From: Panicum virgatum
Lineage: Eukaryota > Streptophyta > Magnoliopsida > Poales > Poaceae
Direction of reading: 5' to 3'
Length of the DNA: 64,000 nucleotides
Assembly (NCBI RefSeq): GCF_016808335.1
Contig: NC_053153.1
Span: 14,209,033-14,273,032, forward strand
A model generated the notes under the pieces. That model ran no database searches. It saw only the letters and a list, made by a program, of their open reading frames with translations, and was not told where the DNA came from. Shown one piece after another: positions 11,276-22,734 of the stretch; positions within the stretch are counted from its first letter, which is position 1; every line of letters starts with the position of its first letter. A program made the position numbers and the translations under genes.

Positions 11276-14200
11276 AGTGAACACTGTGACGGGCTACCTG
11301 AAATCCATTGAGCCCCTGAATGGCACCAACTATCCAAGCTGGTATAAAGATGTTCAGGTGGCCATTGCTGTGTGCGAGTATGATCTCGCATTACGTCAAG
11401 ATAAGCCAGCAGAGCCCGCTGATCCCAATGGTGATCGAACTGTCATTGAGAAGTGGGAGAGATCAGACAGGATGGCTAACATGATCATTAAGAACACGAT
11501 CACTCCGGCCATCTGTGGTGCTATTCCTGATAAGGACAAGGATGGTAATGATCTGAGCGCCAAGGCATACCTTGCCAAGGTGGAGGAGAACTTTAAGAGT
11601 TATTCCAAGACTTATGCTAGCACCCTGATCATGAAGATGCTGACTTCACAGTATGATGGGCAAAGTGAAATCAGGGAGCACATTATGAGCATGTGTGACA
11701 TGGCAAATAAGCTGAAGACACTGGATATGGCTATCTCTGATGGTTTTCTGGTGCACTTCATCATGACTTCTCTGCCAGCACAGTACAGTCCCTTCAAAAT
11801 AAGCTACAACACTCAGAAGGCGACCTGGAGCATGGCTGAGCTCATTAGCTACTGTGTTGAGGAAGAAGAAAGGCAGAAAGCTGAAAGGATGAAGGATGCT
11901 GTCAACATGGTCAGCGAGCGCTTTGGGCGTGTTAGCATGAGCAACACTCCTAAGCATCAGGCTGAGTCTGGCAGCAGCAGGCAGCATAAGAGAAAGTTTA
12001 AGGGCCATAAGAGCAAGACTGTGTCACATAAGAAGACCTCTAATGAGAGGCTGTGCAAGTTCTGCAAGTCACCTAAACATGAGCAGAAGGATTGCCATGG
12101 ATTTAAGGAGTGGCTTAAGAACAAAGGTACAATTACTGATTATGTATCTTTTATTGATGAATCATTCTTAGTGAATTTTTCTCCCAATACTTGGTGGATT
12201 GACTCAGGTGCCACTGTGCACATTTCCAATTCACTGCAGGTATTCAGTTCGATCCGAACTATAAGAGAGGGGGAGCGAAGTCTAAGAGTGGCTGATGGCA
12301 ATGAAGTGAAGGTTGAAGGCATTGGGAGCTTCAATTTGGAGTTACCAGGCGGCTTCAACCTTAGTTTGCATGATGTTCTTTATGTTCCCAGTTTGAAGAG
12401 AAACCTTATTTCAGTTTCGCGTTTAGATAAGTCGGGACATATTTGTGAGTTTGGCAACTCTGTGTGCAACATTAAATTTCATAATTTAAGTGTGGGCCTT
12501 GGTCATTTGCAAGGCGATCTTTATTTGCTCTCTCTTGATAAAGTTTATTCTGCAATGAATGTGGATGATGTATCGCATAAGCGTAAGCGTGATGATGAGA
12601 CTTCTTCGAAATTGTGGCATTGTCGTTTGGGCCACATTTCGAGGGGGAGAATTGAGCGTCTCATAAGAGAAGAGATACTCCATTCATTAGATCTCTCAGA
12701 ATTAGATCAACAATGCGTTGATTGTATTAAGGGGAAATTCGCTAAGACAATTAAGAAAGGAGCTACTCGGAGTACGGGCCTATTAGAAATAATTCATACT
12801 GGTATTTGTGGCCCGTTTCCAGTAAAGTCTGTTGATGGTTTTGACTCGTTCATTACCTTCACAGATGACTTCTCTCGTTATGGTTATATTTACCCCATTC
12901 GTGATCGATCCGAGTCATTAGATAAATTCAAAATATTCAAGGCTGAAGTGGAAAATCAGCATAATGTCACTATTAAATTAGTGAGATCGGATCGAGGTGG
13001 TGAATATTATGGGATACATGCTCCATTCGGCCAAGTACCTGGACCATTCGCTAAGTATCTTGAAGAGAATGGCATAAAGGCCCAGTACAGTATGCCGGGC
13101 GAACCACAGCAAAACGGAGTAGCTGAGCGTCGTAATCGTACACTAATGGACATGGTACGTAGCATGCTTAGTTATTCTACTTTGTCTGTGGAGCTGTGGA
13201 TGGAAGCATTAAAAACAACTGCGCACATACTTAATCATGTTCCTTCTAAATCCGTGCCAAAAACACCTTATGAGTTGTGGTTTGGGAAGAAACCATCGCT
13301 TAATTATTTGCGTGTGTGGGGCTGTCCAGCCGAAGCTAAGTTATTTAATCCACAGCAAAAGAAATTAGATGATAAGACGGTGAGCTGCTATTTCATCGGA
13401 TACCCTGATAAGTCTAAGGGATACCGATTCTACTGTACTGATCGTTTCACTAAGTTCGTTGAGACCAGGCAGGCTGTATTCCTAGAGGATGCAGGAATCA
13501 GTGGGAGCTTTCCGAGGAGGGAAATAAATCTTGAAGAAATACGGGCTGAGCTTCCCATCCCGGTGATTCAAGAAACGGTAACACCTCAGTTAGTGCCGCT
13601 GTTCGTTCCTTCTGTTCAGAGTACACCATCTGTTCAGATTACGCCTCCTGTTCAGAGTACTAGCGCTGCTCCGCCTGTTGAAGTAGCTCCTGAGCCTACG
13701 AGCGAACAACAAGCTGAGCAAATGGCGCCTAATGCTGAAATTGAGAACCCTGTCGAGGTGCCTCAGATTGCACCTCAACCAGCACCTCAGCCTGTTAAAC
13801 CATTAAGAAGATCACAGCGGGCTAGGAAACAGACAGTTTTCCCTGATTGTGAGACATACTTAAGTGAAGACATGTATGATATTGGGAAAGCTGATGATCC
13901 TAACTCGTTTAGAGAGGCAGTATCATGTGAGAACTCTGCCAAATGGGTTGAGGCCATGGAAGAAGAGCTTAAGTCCATGAGTTCCAATGATGTTTGGGAT
14001 CTGGTAGATATTCCTAATGGAGTCAAACCAGTAGGCTGTAAATGGGTCTACAAGACTAAACGTGATTCTAAAGGGAATGTCGAACGGTTCAAGGCAGGGC
14101 TTGTAGCCAAAGGATTTACACAAAAGGAAGGGGTAGATTATAATGAAACTTTCTCCCCTGTGTCTAAGAAAGATTCATTCAGAATCGTTATGGCGCTAGT

Positions 14201-15467
14201 GGCTCATTATGAATTAGAGCTACATCAGATGGATGTCAAAACTGCGTTCCTTAATGGTGACTTGGATGAGACCATCTTCATGGCACAACCGGAAGGTTTT
14301 GTTGTGAAGGGCAAGGAACATTTGGGATGCAGACTTAAGAAATCCATTTACGGGCTTAAGCAAGCGTCAAGACAGTGGAACCTTAAATTCGATCAAGTGA
14401 TTAAGAAATTCGGATTTAAGGAGAATGATGTGGATAATTGTATCTACACTAAGATAAAGGGTGGTAAATTTATAATTCTAGTGCTTTATGTGGATGATAT
14501 CCTATTAGCGAGCAGCGATAAGTGTATGCTGCATGAGACAAAGGGATTTCTTTCATCCAATTTTGATATGAAAGATCTTGGTGAAGCCTCTTATGTTCTG
14601 GGCATTGAGATACACCGAGATAGGACCAAAGGAGTACTAGGATTGTCTCAAAAAGCATATATTGAGAAAATGCTTAAGAGATTTAATATGGATTAGAGTA
14701 AGGCCACACCTGTTCCATTAGCGAAGGGCGATAAGTTTAGTGAAGCCCAATGTCCTAAGAACCAATTGGAATCAGATGAGATGAAGGACATACCTTATGC
14801 TTCAGCTGTCGGAAGCCTGATGTATGCACAAGTCTGTACGCGTCTTGACTTGGCATTTGCTACCGGAATGTTTGGAAGATATCAGAAAAATCCCGAAAAG
14901 GTCCACTGGGTTGGTGTCAAAAAGGCATTACGTTACTGCCAAGGCACTAAAGACTTCATGCTCACATACAGAAGATCAGATAACCTTGAAGTTGTGGGTT
15001 ATACTGATGCTGACTTTGCTGGATGTGTGGATAGTAGGAAATCTACATCAGGATATATCTACACGTTAGCTGGTGGAGCTATATCATGGAAAAGCTCTAA
15101 GCAAAGTTTAGTTGCAGCGTCGACGATGCAAGCTGAGTTTGTGGCATGCTATGAAGCAACTGGACAGGCTGTTTGGTTTAAGAATTTTATTCCGGGCCTC
15201 AAGGTAATTGACAGCATTACGGAACCTATAACGTTATACTGTGATAATCAGTCTGCAGTATTCTTTTCGAGTAACAACAAGTCAAGTGGTGCTTCCAAAC
15301 ACATTGACCTTAAGTATCGTGTTGTGAAAGAAAGATGCCAGGATCGAACCATTAAGATTGAGCACATAAGAACTAATTCTATGTTAGCGGATCCGCTCAC
15401 TAAAGGCTTACCACCGAACGTGTTTAAGCAGCATGTTACTAATATGGGTTTGGTGGATAGTCTTTAG
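11276..15467 (+). pseudogene. Copia-2 gag-pol polyprotein, one in-frame stop and a lost integrase aspartate
   Basis: About 1397 codons in one frame, counting from the ATG-like AAC context at 11277. In order: gag (UBN2 type, residues ~1-230), zinc knuckle CKFC-X4-H-X4-C (~260), protease WIDSGATVH (~305), GAG-pre-integrase LWHCRLGHI (~446), integrase core (~500-640), reverse transcriptase with YVDD (~1070) and RNase H (DADFAGC, STMQAEF, YCDNQS). A TAG at 14694-14696 interrupts it between reverse transcriptase and RNase H; a CAG-to-TAG change would explain this. In the integrase the HTDxCGP motif reads HTGICGP (codon 12801-12803), so the first catalytic Asp is Gly. The sequence before 11276 is a good splice acceptor (TGATTTTCAG), so the true start is probably an upstream exon. 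Confidence 0.9.
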
Positions 15468-15667
15468 GTCCTGGTTTAGGGCCATTATGACTCCCAATTA
15501 ACGAATAAGCGTTCTACCGAGGTGTTTCAGTGAGACTGTGGGTAATGGGGTTCCAGTAATGCATCAAGCTACTGACGACGCATTGGTCCGGTACTTTCTG
15601 TTACTACTAAGGGTGAACATTAGTATGATACGAACATTAGCCTTAACCGTTCGATCAAGTGGGAGAA

Positions 15668-16167
15668 TGTTGGAAATATTTCAATTAAGATATATTGTGA
15701 TCTTCACTATTAAGGAAGCGTTTAAACCATCTAAACGCGATTAAGGAAACCTAATGATAAAATCCTAATGGGCTGTGATCAGCAGGCCCATTAGGCCCGT
15801 TTCCAGAGGCTGGCCCCCAGCCCCACAGTGCCTATAAATATAAGGTTGTGGTTAGCACCTTAAACACCAATTCACGTCATTCTAAAACCCTAGCCACCGC
15901 TAGTCTGATCGCTGAAGGCACTGGAGGGGTTTGGAAGGCCAAGCACTCCCGTTTGGCGCCCGGAGGACGCCGATTCGCTGCTGCATCTTCTACACCGACA
16001 AGAACGCCTACTTCCTCTACGGATCAGGCATAAATGGCTGCTGCAACTGCTAACACTGGTATAATGTTTACCAATTTATTCCGCATTAGATTGATTTGTC
16101 ATGAACTAGGTTATGTTAAGATCTTGGGTTATTAGCCTCTAATGTTTAAGCCTGGCTAATTCTAACA
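15668..16167 (+). repeat. Copia-2 3' LTR, with start codon and splice donor
   Basis: Ends are TGTTGGAAA...TTCTAACA (500 bp, TGTT/AACA inverted ends). A TATA box (CCTATAAATATA, 15831-15842) sits mid-LTR. At 16034-16058 an ATG opens eight codons (MAAATANT) and runs into a GT donor-like G|GTATAATG. Spliced to the acceptor at 11275 of the internal region, this reads in frame into the polyprotein. In an intact element the 5' LTR copy would supply the start codon. Confidence 0.8.
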
Positions 16168-17202
16168 GAGGAACAATCTGATCACCTATGTTGTGCATCA
16201 CTTCCAGTTGCTGCTCTGGAACTGTTTCATCCTCAACCCTGGATGGGATTAGGTGTTCGGGGACTTGCTTAAGAATTGAGGCATCTTTTATGGACATCTG
16301 GGACTCTATACCTGCATAAATATTGGACATTATTATTTTTCTCTAAGACAACTATGAATAAATTAGAAGATCATAGCTATGTTTGTTGGCCATACCTAAT
16401 TCACAGTCAACATCATTGAACTCCATATAATCCTTCCTCGTGGTGTAGCATTCAAAGATCATCCACCCAAAGGCAAATATCACCAAATAGATAGCACAAT
16501 TGTATCAGTAGTATAATGGTTGCTGGAATTGGCTTTACTGGACCCACCGGATATATCTCCATGATATGGTGGCCTCTCCACAGGGGAGGAAGCATTGACA
16601 GAACTATTGTTGTTACCTAAATCATAGCCAAACATGTTATTAAAACGAAATAATGAAATAAAGAGTAAAATTGGTGAAATGAGAGAGAGAGGGGGGGATG
16701 GAGGGAGGGAGAAGGAGATAGCACCTACTTTTGCACAGTTTGGAGAAACCATCCTTGGCCTGCCTCCCATTACAGTTGTAGTACAAATCAACAAGTTCAT
16801 CATATCGAACCCAAACATCCTTACGGCATCCAAGTCAAACACATGGCAAATAAGCCGCACATGGCAAATAAGCATCCAAGTCAAGCACATGGCAAATACA
16901 TGATGATTCATTCCTCATATCCATAACTGTAAAGATTGAAGCACAACAGTATGGGGTGGGGAGAAATGCAGGGCAGAAACCCTGAATCTGAGGTCCCAAG
17001 GAGTTGCAGTAAGTGATATCAATATTCTCTGATTTTGCCGCAGGCAGGAAACTCAAACAACAAAAGACAGAGCAATACTGCAAATTTCCTCTTCCTCTGA
17101 AAAGGGAAAAAAACAAATTCCTGGAGTGAATACCATAAAGCTCAACAGAGCATGAATAGTTTGCAAGAAATGAACTAATACCAATATTTTGAAATAAATC
17201 CA
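16168..17202 (-). pseudogene. Eight-cysteine-motif (LTP-like) secreted protein gene fragment, copy A
   Basis: Read on the minus strand, a hydrophobic leader (LQYCSVFCCLSFLPAAKSE) precedes a stretch with spaced cysteines. They run YC, GFC, CC, CIC, then a YYNC-like position and LC, the C...C...CC...CxC...C...C pattern of plant nsLTP/eight-cysteine proteins. A second exon (VERPPYHGDI..., then a hydrophobic IVLSIWVIFAFGW segment near 16450-16500) would add a serine-rich spacer and a membrane anchor. A third conserved block (SIKDASILKQVPEHLIPSR) lies at 16170-16330. Copy A has a 1-bp loss near 16799 relative to copy B and an extra internal duplication of the ACATGGCAAATA unit near 16840-16900, so the frame is broken. 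Family assignment rests only on the cysteine spacing. Confidence 0.5.
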
Positions 17203-18103
17203 GAGACGTTTTCACGCTTCCGGGTGGCAGAGCCTAAGAGACACCAACTCACTCTAGAGTCAGTTAGCCTTTTCAATTTCAAGCTACTTAGTGTATAAGG
17301 TCCGTTCGACGGTAGAGCAGTTTTCTCGCTTTCGGGTGGCAGAGCCTACCAACAGATGAAGCTGGCTTCCGGGAGGCAGAGCCTTCCTACGATGAAGCTC
17401 AGATCCTTTGTGATATAGGATGGCAGAGCCAACCTATGATAGATCATCACATTAAGTACTTAGAAATTGGGAGACTGACACTTACAAAGGAACTCAAACC
17501 TTTATTCACAACTCAACATGATACAACATGAGATGACACTTACACTCTTTATGTGGCTATCCTACCATGACACCACTACACTACTTGAGACCTCTTATGC
17601 CATGGTATGGCAAGGGGAGGGGGACACCCCTATTTATAGGACTCCATGATTCATATGGTGTTGTCATGTGTCCACCTTCTACACTCTTCTATATTTATAG
17701 GGTTTTGTCCATCTTTATCCTATCATATAAATATCTTTCCTCTAGAGAATTCTAAACTTAACCATGAAGCATGATAACTATTACTCATATTTGCTCTCCA
17801 CTCTTCTAGAACCTTCTTACCTTGGCATGATCTTATCCTCATGCATTGCAAAGTTAGTTTCTTGTGATTTCCACAATCTTCTAGAATGTTCCAATTATGC
17901 ATTGCTTATTTCAACAGTTGGGAACTCAGTCTCCAAGTTTAGGGTTAAAGCCTCTTGCTACACCTTCAGTGCATGTCAGGTTTGAGCCTGTTGCTATGGC
18001 GAAGAAGACTGGGGTATTGAGGGCTATCTCTTCCTGCATAAATATAGGACAATATTATTTTTTCTCTAAGGCAACTACGATCAAACCAGATCTTTTGCAA
18101 GGT
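17203..18103. repeat. Insertion or junction between the two gene copies, with CGGGTGGCAGAGCC repeats
   Basis: Copies A and B match on either side of this interval but not in it. A CTTCCGGGTGGCAGAGCC-like word occurs at about 17217, 17330, 17365 and 17405. The last 75 bp (from about 18033) resemble 16308-16360, a third partial copy of the gene's 3' region. I recognise no coding sequence or clear element boundary. A grass LTR fragment is possible. Confidence 0.4.
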
Positions 18104-19090
18104 GGAGGAACAATCTGATCACCTATGTTTTGCATCAATTCCAATTGCTGCTCCGGAACTATTTCATCCTCAACCCTTGATGGGATTAGTTGTCTAGGGA
18201 CTTGCTTAGGAACTAAGGCATCTTTGATGGACATTTGGGACTCTATACCTACGTAAATATGGGACATCATTATTTTTCTGTAAGACAACTATGAATAAAT
18301 TAGAAGATCACATCTATGTTTGTTGGCCATACCTAATTCTCAATCAACATCATTGAACTCCATATAATCATTCCTCTTGGTGTAGCATTCAAAGATCATC
18401 TAGCCAAAGGCAAATATCACCCAAATAGATAGCACAATTATACTAGTAGTATAATGGTTGCTGGTATTGGCTTTACTGGACCCACCGAATATATCTCCAT
18501 GATATGGTGGCCTCTCTACAAGGGAAGAAGTATTGACAAAACTACTGTTATTACCTAAATCACAACCAAACAGGTTATTAAAATGAAATAAGAATAAAAT
18601 TGGTGAAATGAGAGAGAGGGAGGAAGGGAGAAGGAGAGAGCACCTACTTTTGCACAGTTTGGAGAAACCATCCTTGGGCTGCTTCCCATTACAGTTGTAG
18701 TACAAATCAACAAGTTCATCCATATCGAACCAAAACATCTTTACGGCATCCCTGTCAAGCACATGGCAAATACATGATGATCCCATAACTGTAAAGATTG
18801 AAGCACAGCAGTATGGGGTGGGGAGAAATGCAGGGGAAAAACCCTGAACCTGGGATCCCAAGGAGTTGCAGTAAGTGATATCTATAGCCTCTGACTTTGA
18901 CGCAGGCAGAAAACTCAAACAACAAGTAACAAGACAAAGTGATACTGCAAACTTCCTCTTCCTTTGAAAAGGAAAAAACAAGTTCCTGGTGTGAATATCA
19001 TAAAGCTGAACAAAGCAAGAATATTTTGCAAGAAATGAACTAATACCAATATTTTTAAATAAATCCATCCAAAGCACATTGCACCAATTC
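18104..19090 (-). pseudogene. Eight-cysteine-motif (LTP-like) secreted protein gene fragment, copy B
   Basis: The same gene structure as copy A, about 1.94 kb away in the same orientation. The long first-exon frame (leader RKRKFAVSLCLVTCCLSFLPA, then TYCNSLGSQ, PYCCASIF, SCICHVL, YYNCNGKQPKDGF, SKLC) is open here and ends at a GT donor near 18651. The second motif cysteine of copy A (GFC) is serine (GFS). In the anchor exon the tryptophan after IFAFG is a TAG stop near 18403. It is therefore also a pseudogene, with damage different from copy A. Confidence 0.5.
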
Positions 19091-19949
19091 TAGAACAGTA
19101 GGCAGAGACAACAGTCACATATTAGTTGCGCATGTAGCAGATTTAACTATGAGTAAAAGATGAACATAATATCTCTATCTCTACTACTAAAAAGATTGTA
19201 GTGTCCTCACGGGGGTGGTTTCTGCCGGCAGAATCATGACCCTGCCGCCACCTCCCCACCCTCACAGGGAACGCCGGCGGTGACGACCAGTGAAACGCAG
19301 ACGATGTGGGATGCCGTGACATAAGACATGATTCCAACACCCTAATGAATAGCACTTCTTTCCTAACCAACAAAATAAAACCACTATCACAACAAACTTG
19401 CAACATGGGCAGGAGACAGACCTTGGTGTTGGATGCGACGACATGTTGCACTTGTGGCATCAGATGCTTAGCGCAGCTTTAGCCCCCTTCCGTAGCCTCC
19501 TTCCGATAGCGGAGAGATCCTATCTTGAAAGAAGAAATTAGATGGCACCAGCTTCTTGGCGTGACAGTGGCAACAATAGGGTGAATAATTAATCCTATAG
19601 GTGTATGGCTTTATAGGTATGGTAGGCACCACCAATCAACTCATAGAATATCTTAATTTATTTATTATAGAAAAAATGTATACTACTTAATTTATAATTC
19701 TCCATTTATACTATCTATTTTCTATTTGCGCATAAGGAAAGAAATATATAGGGATCAATTTTCTCCCATAATTGCGCGCGTGAGTGTGCTCCATATTGTG
19801 GATACACCAGGTATGTATATGCAAGGTTTGGTGTAAAATGTTTTATCTTTTGGGTAGAAATATTTTCCTTCTATCGAAAAATGAGTCTCCACTCCCTTTC
19901 GTCAATTCTCTGGACCTGACAAGTGAGTCATCTGTGAGAAGTATGGTGC
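19091..19949. other. Intergenic region
   Basis: TCTCTATCTCTACTACTAAAAAG at about 19168 resembles a Helitron 5' end, but I found no hairpin-CTAG end downstream, so it is not called. The remainder is mixed GC-rich then AT-rich sequence with no coding signal I trust. Confidence 0.3.
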
Positions 19950-20535
19950 ATGCAGGAGTGCCGTCGGGAGGAGCAGGAGCGGGGCGGGCACGAGCTCAGC
20001 CGTCGTGGCGAGGGGTCCGGTGACGAGCGCGACAGCGAGACCGAGCAGGAGCAGGATAGCCGCCGGCCGTACGTGTTCGACCGGCGCAGCTTCCGGCGCG
20101 TCGTCCGGGGCGAGCAGGGGTGCTTGACCGAGTACTATCGACCGAGTCCTGCGTCTTCATCGTGTGCTTGACCGATCGCTTTGGCTGGCCTGTAGGCGAG
20201 GGTGTGGTGGCGATGATCGAGAACGGCGAGAGGCGGTCGTACACCGTCAAGGAAGGCGACGTCTTCGTGGCGCCGGCCGGGGCGGTGACCTACCTGGCCA
20301 ACACCGACGGCCGGAGGAAGCTCGTCATCGCCAAGATCCTCCACACCATCTCCGTGCCTGGCAAGTTCCAGGTAACCAAGGTCTAGAGAGGTCGTCACTG
20401 TTTGCATGAGCCAAGTTAGACTGACGAGACGAGCACATGATGATCGTTGGCAGTTCTTCTTCGGCGCCTGCGGGAGGAACCCGGAATCTATCCTCTCGAG
20501 CTTCAGCAAGAGCGTCCAGAGAGCCGCGTACAAGG
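19950..20535 (+). pseudogene. Vicilin / 7S globulin (GLB1-like) pseudogene with an internal deletion
   Basis: Vicilin-type globulins are cupin seed-storage proteins deposited in protein bodies. Visible pieces are an Arg/Glu-rich N-terminal region, PYVFDRRSFRRVVRGEQG (19950-20110), then the later part of the first cupin barrel (GEGVVAMIENGERRSYTV, VFVAPAGAVTYLANTDGRR, ILHTISVPGKFQ; 20199-20371). A GT...AG intron (20372-20453) leads to FFFGACGRNPESILSSFSKSVQRAAYK (20454-20534), which ends at another GT donor. Between RGEQG and GEGVV the usual cupin strands are missing, short unrelated sequence replaces them, and the two sides are in different frames. No second cupin domain follows. It is a truncated, non-functional copy. 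Confidence 0.8.
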
Positions 20536-20816
20536 TAGGGACATGGGCTACGTGCAGTGAAGAAGCGTCAATCATGTAAATCGATCCAAACGTTGAATTT
20601 ATCACCTATCTATGATTTCCTCACGTTGGATTTATCACCTATCTATGATTTCCTCACCTACCCATGATTCATCTCACTGTTGATTCCAATACGAAAGATC
20701 CGAATAGACCATGTGAAAAATACATGTTCCATCAAGGGAGGTATGTCTCCTACTTGAATCAATGGAGATAGTGCCTTGTTAGTTCACTCTTAATAGGAGT
20801 ATGAAAAACAAAATAA

Positions 20817-20997
20817 GGTCTTATTTAGATCTCAAAATTTTACACCAAAAAACGTCACATCGAATTAATTAGATATTCGTCTCGCAATTTACAACTCACC
20901 CGTGCAAAAAAAATTGTTAATAATAGACTTTATTTAGTGCTCCAAAATAGTAAGATTCTTTTCCAAAAACTTATACCAAAAAGATTTAAACACACCC
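20817..20997. mobile_element. PIF/Harbinger (Tourist-like) MITE, 181 bp
   Basis: Ends are GGTCTTATTTAGATC and the complement of TTTAAACACACCC, flanked by TAA at 20814-20816 and 20998-21000. The interior has the CACATCGAAT and GTCTCGCAATTTACA words of this grass MITE family. Confidence 0.75.
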
Positions 20998-21039
20998 TAA
21001 TATTATCCATCCTTACAAAATTTAGAGAAATCTCGTCAA

Positions 21040-21134
21040 CTCTGAAGCGCCTATTCTTAATAGTATTCACGTGCTTATCATATAGAACTCTGAAGCGCCT
21101 ATTCTTAATAGTATTCACGTGCTTATCATACACA
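21040..21134. repeat. 48-bp tandem duplication
   Basis: Two near-identical copies of a unit starting CTCTGAAGCGCCTATTCTT lie 48 bp apart. They are downstream of the kinase relic and, on the minus strand, extend its open frame by a duplicated 16-residue block. They probably sit in the former 3' UTR. Confidence 0.85.
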
Positions 21135-21199
21135 ACGGTCGAGAAGGAAACTTCAAAAATCACTGGCACAACACCCTTAGCCTCTTCACTCTCTTGGAC

Positions 21200-22229
21200 A
21201 ACGCCGATGCAACTTCTTCCTGTCTCATTGGCAGCTCCAGCGCGCCGATCTTGGCAAACCATGGATGCCTGACCGCCACGCCCGCCGTGAGCGCGCTTCT
21301 CCGGGTTGCACGTGAGGAGGCCCCTCAGGACCTCGAATCCTTCCTCGGACAGCTTCGTCTCCGGGAAGTGCTCGCGCAGGAGGTTGCGCCGCTGCACGCT
21401 GTCCAGTTCTGGCATCCGCGCGGCGGCGAACGCCGTGGACGAGAACCACGGCCACGTTGTCATCTGGCACGCCGAGCACGTCGAAGATGGCGCAGAGCTG
21501 GCCTTCCTCGCTGTCGTCGAGGCCCTCGAACGGACTGCACCCGTTGATGAGCTCCGCCATGACGCAGCCGAACGACCAGGCGTCGACGCGCTCGTCGTAG
21601 TCGGGCACTCGGGCTTCTCCAGCAGCATCTCGGGCGCCATGTAGCACAGCGTGCCGGCCTGGTCGTACGGCGGCCGCTCGTCCATGGACATGGCAAGCCC
21701 GAAGTCGCAGATCTTGACGACGCTGCGATCGGCGCCGCCGACGAGGTTGTTGGAGGGTTTGATGTCGCGGTGGACGACGCGGCGCTCGTGCATCTTCACG
21801 GCGCCGCTGAACAGCTGCCACATGGCCTCGGGCAGCGGCGGCGGGCTGCTCCCGGTGCTGGGGCGCTGGCTGAGGAGGTCGTCGAGGCTGGGCCCCACGA
21901 ACTCCATGACAAGGCAGAGGGCCATGGTGGCCGGGTTGCGAGCGAGGCCGCGGAAGCCGGCGACGGACGGGTTGTCGCGGGCGCTCGCCTCGAGGAGCTG
22001 CGCCTCCCGCAGCAGCGCGGCGTGGCCGCCGAGGACCGCGCCGAGGCGCTTGATGGCGACGGGCCGTCCGGTGGCGCGGTGGCGCGCCTTGATCACGGCG
22101 CCGAAGGCCCCTCGCCGAGGTGGCAGGTCTCCTCGTAGTCCTCCGTGGTGCCCATGGCGACGCGCGTCCTCTTGCGGGTCGGCCGATCGGCGACGGAGGC
22201 GGCGGCGGCAATTACGACGCACGCGGCCA
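21200..22229 (-). pseudogene. Putative cyclin-dependent kinase F-2-like (CDKF-2) pseudogene
   Basis: A single-exon Ser/Thr kinase on the minus strand, of the Poaceae CDKF-2-like group. From the ATG at 22229 it reads MAACVV..., TTEDYEETCHLGEG, then the ATP-binding lysine region RPVAIKRLG, LCLVMEFVGPSLDDLL, catalytic loop VVHRDIKPSNN, CDFGLAMS, GTLCYMAPE, DERVDAWSFGCVMAELINGCSPFEGLDD and a C-lobe end (LDSVQRRNLLREHFPETKLSEEGFEVLRGLLTCNPEKR). These pieces occupy different frames. Breaks fall in the glycine loop near 22105 (a G/C lost in GEGAFGAV), near 21605 (before PDYDERVDAW) and near 21455. The catalytic-loop KPSNIL position is KPSNNL. Several frameshifts mean a pseudogene, unless the assembly is faulty in this GC-rich stretch. 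Confidence 0.8.
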
Positions 22230-22734
22230 TCGTCGCGACTGGAGCGGATTAGATTTCGATCGGCGGAGTGCCGAGTGCTTGCTAGGGACTTGACGGGGGG
22301 CGACGGCGCGCGAGATGGCGGAGAGGCGGCCAGAAGACAGCGGTGACGACGCGAGCCATGCGTTGCGACGGCGGCAGCTATATGGGATCGGAGTGAGTTC
22401 GGCTCTAACGACGGTGCCTTTGCAGACCTGGAGATGGATTCCGACTCGGTGACTGCTGGATGATCCTCGATCTCTCCTCTCCTGCAAAACGGCAGCAACA
22501 ACCGACGCGTACGCGCCATGTTGGAATTATGCGCTTGGCCCATTTATTCTATTCAATGTATTAAAAAAAATTTAAAACTTACTATTAAATGTTAGAAAAT
22601 CAATTGCTTAATACCGTATCGGGATTTAATGATCTCAACCGACTTAAAGTGTGGATCCTGTGTACATCATTTGTGAAGCCGGTAAAAAGAGGTCAGTGAA
22701 CTACACGCGCGCGCACTCGCTCGCCTCGCCGAGC

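Larger units (their letters stand above)
11250..16167 (+). mobile_element. Ty1/copia retrotransposon Copia-2 (5' LTR missing)
   Basis: An almost continuous copia polyprotein is followed by a polypurine tract (AAGTGGGAGAA, 15657-15667) and a complete 500-bp 3' LTR. The matching 5' LTR is not found upstream, so the left side was lost by truncation or rearrangement near E2. The element abuts the eight-cysteine gene fragment at 16168. Confidence 0.9.

Noticed and set aside
19168..19200. Helitron 5' end (TCTCTATCTCTACTACTAAAAAG)
   Set aside because: No hairpin plus CTRR end was found downstream, so an element cannot be supported.
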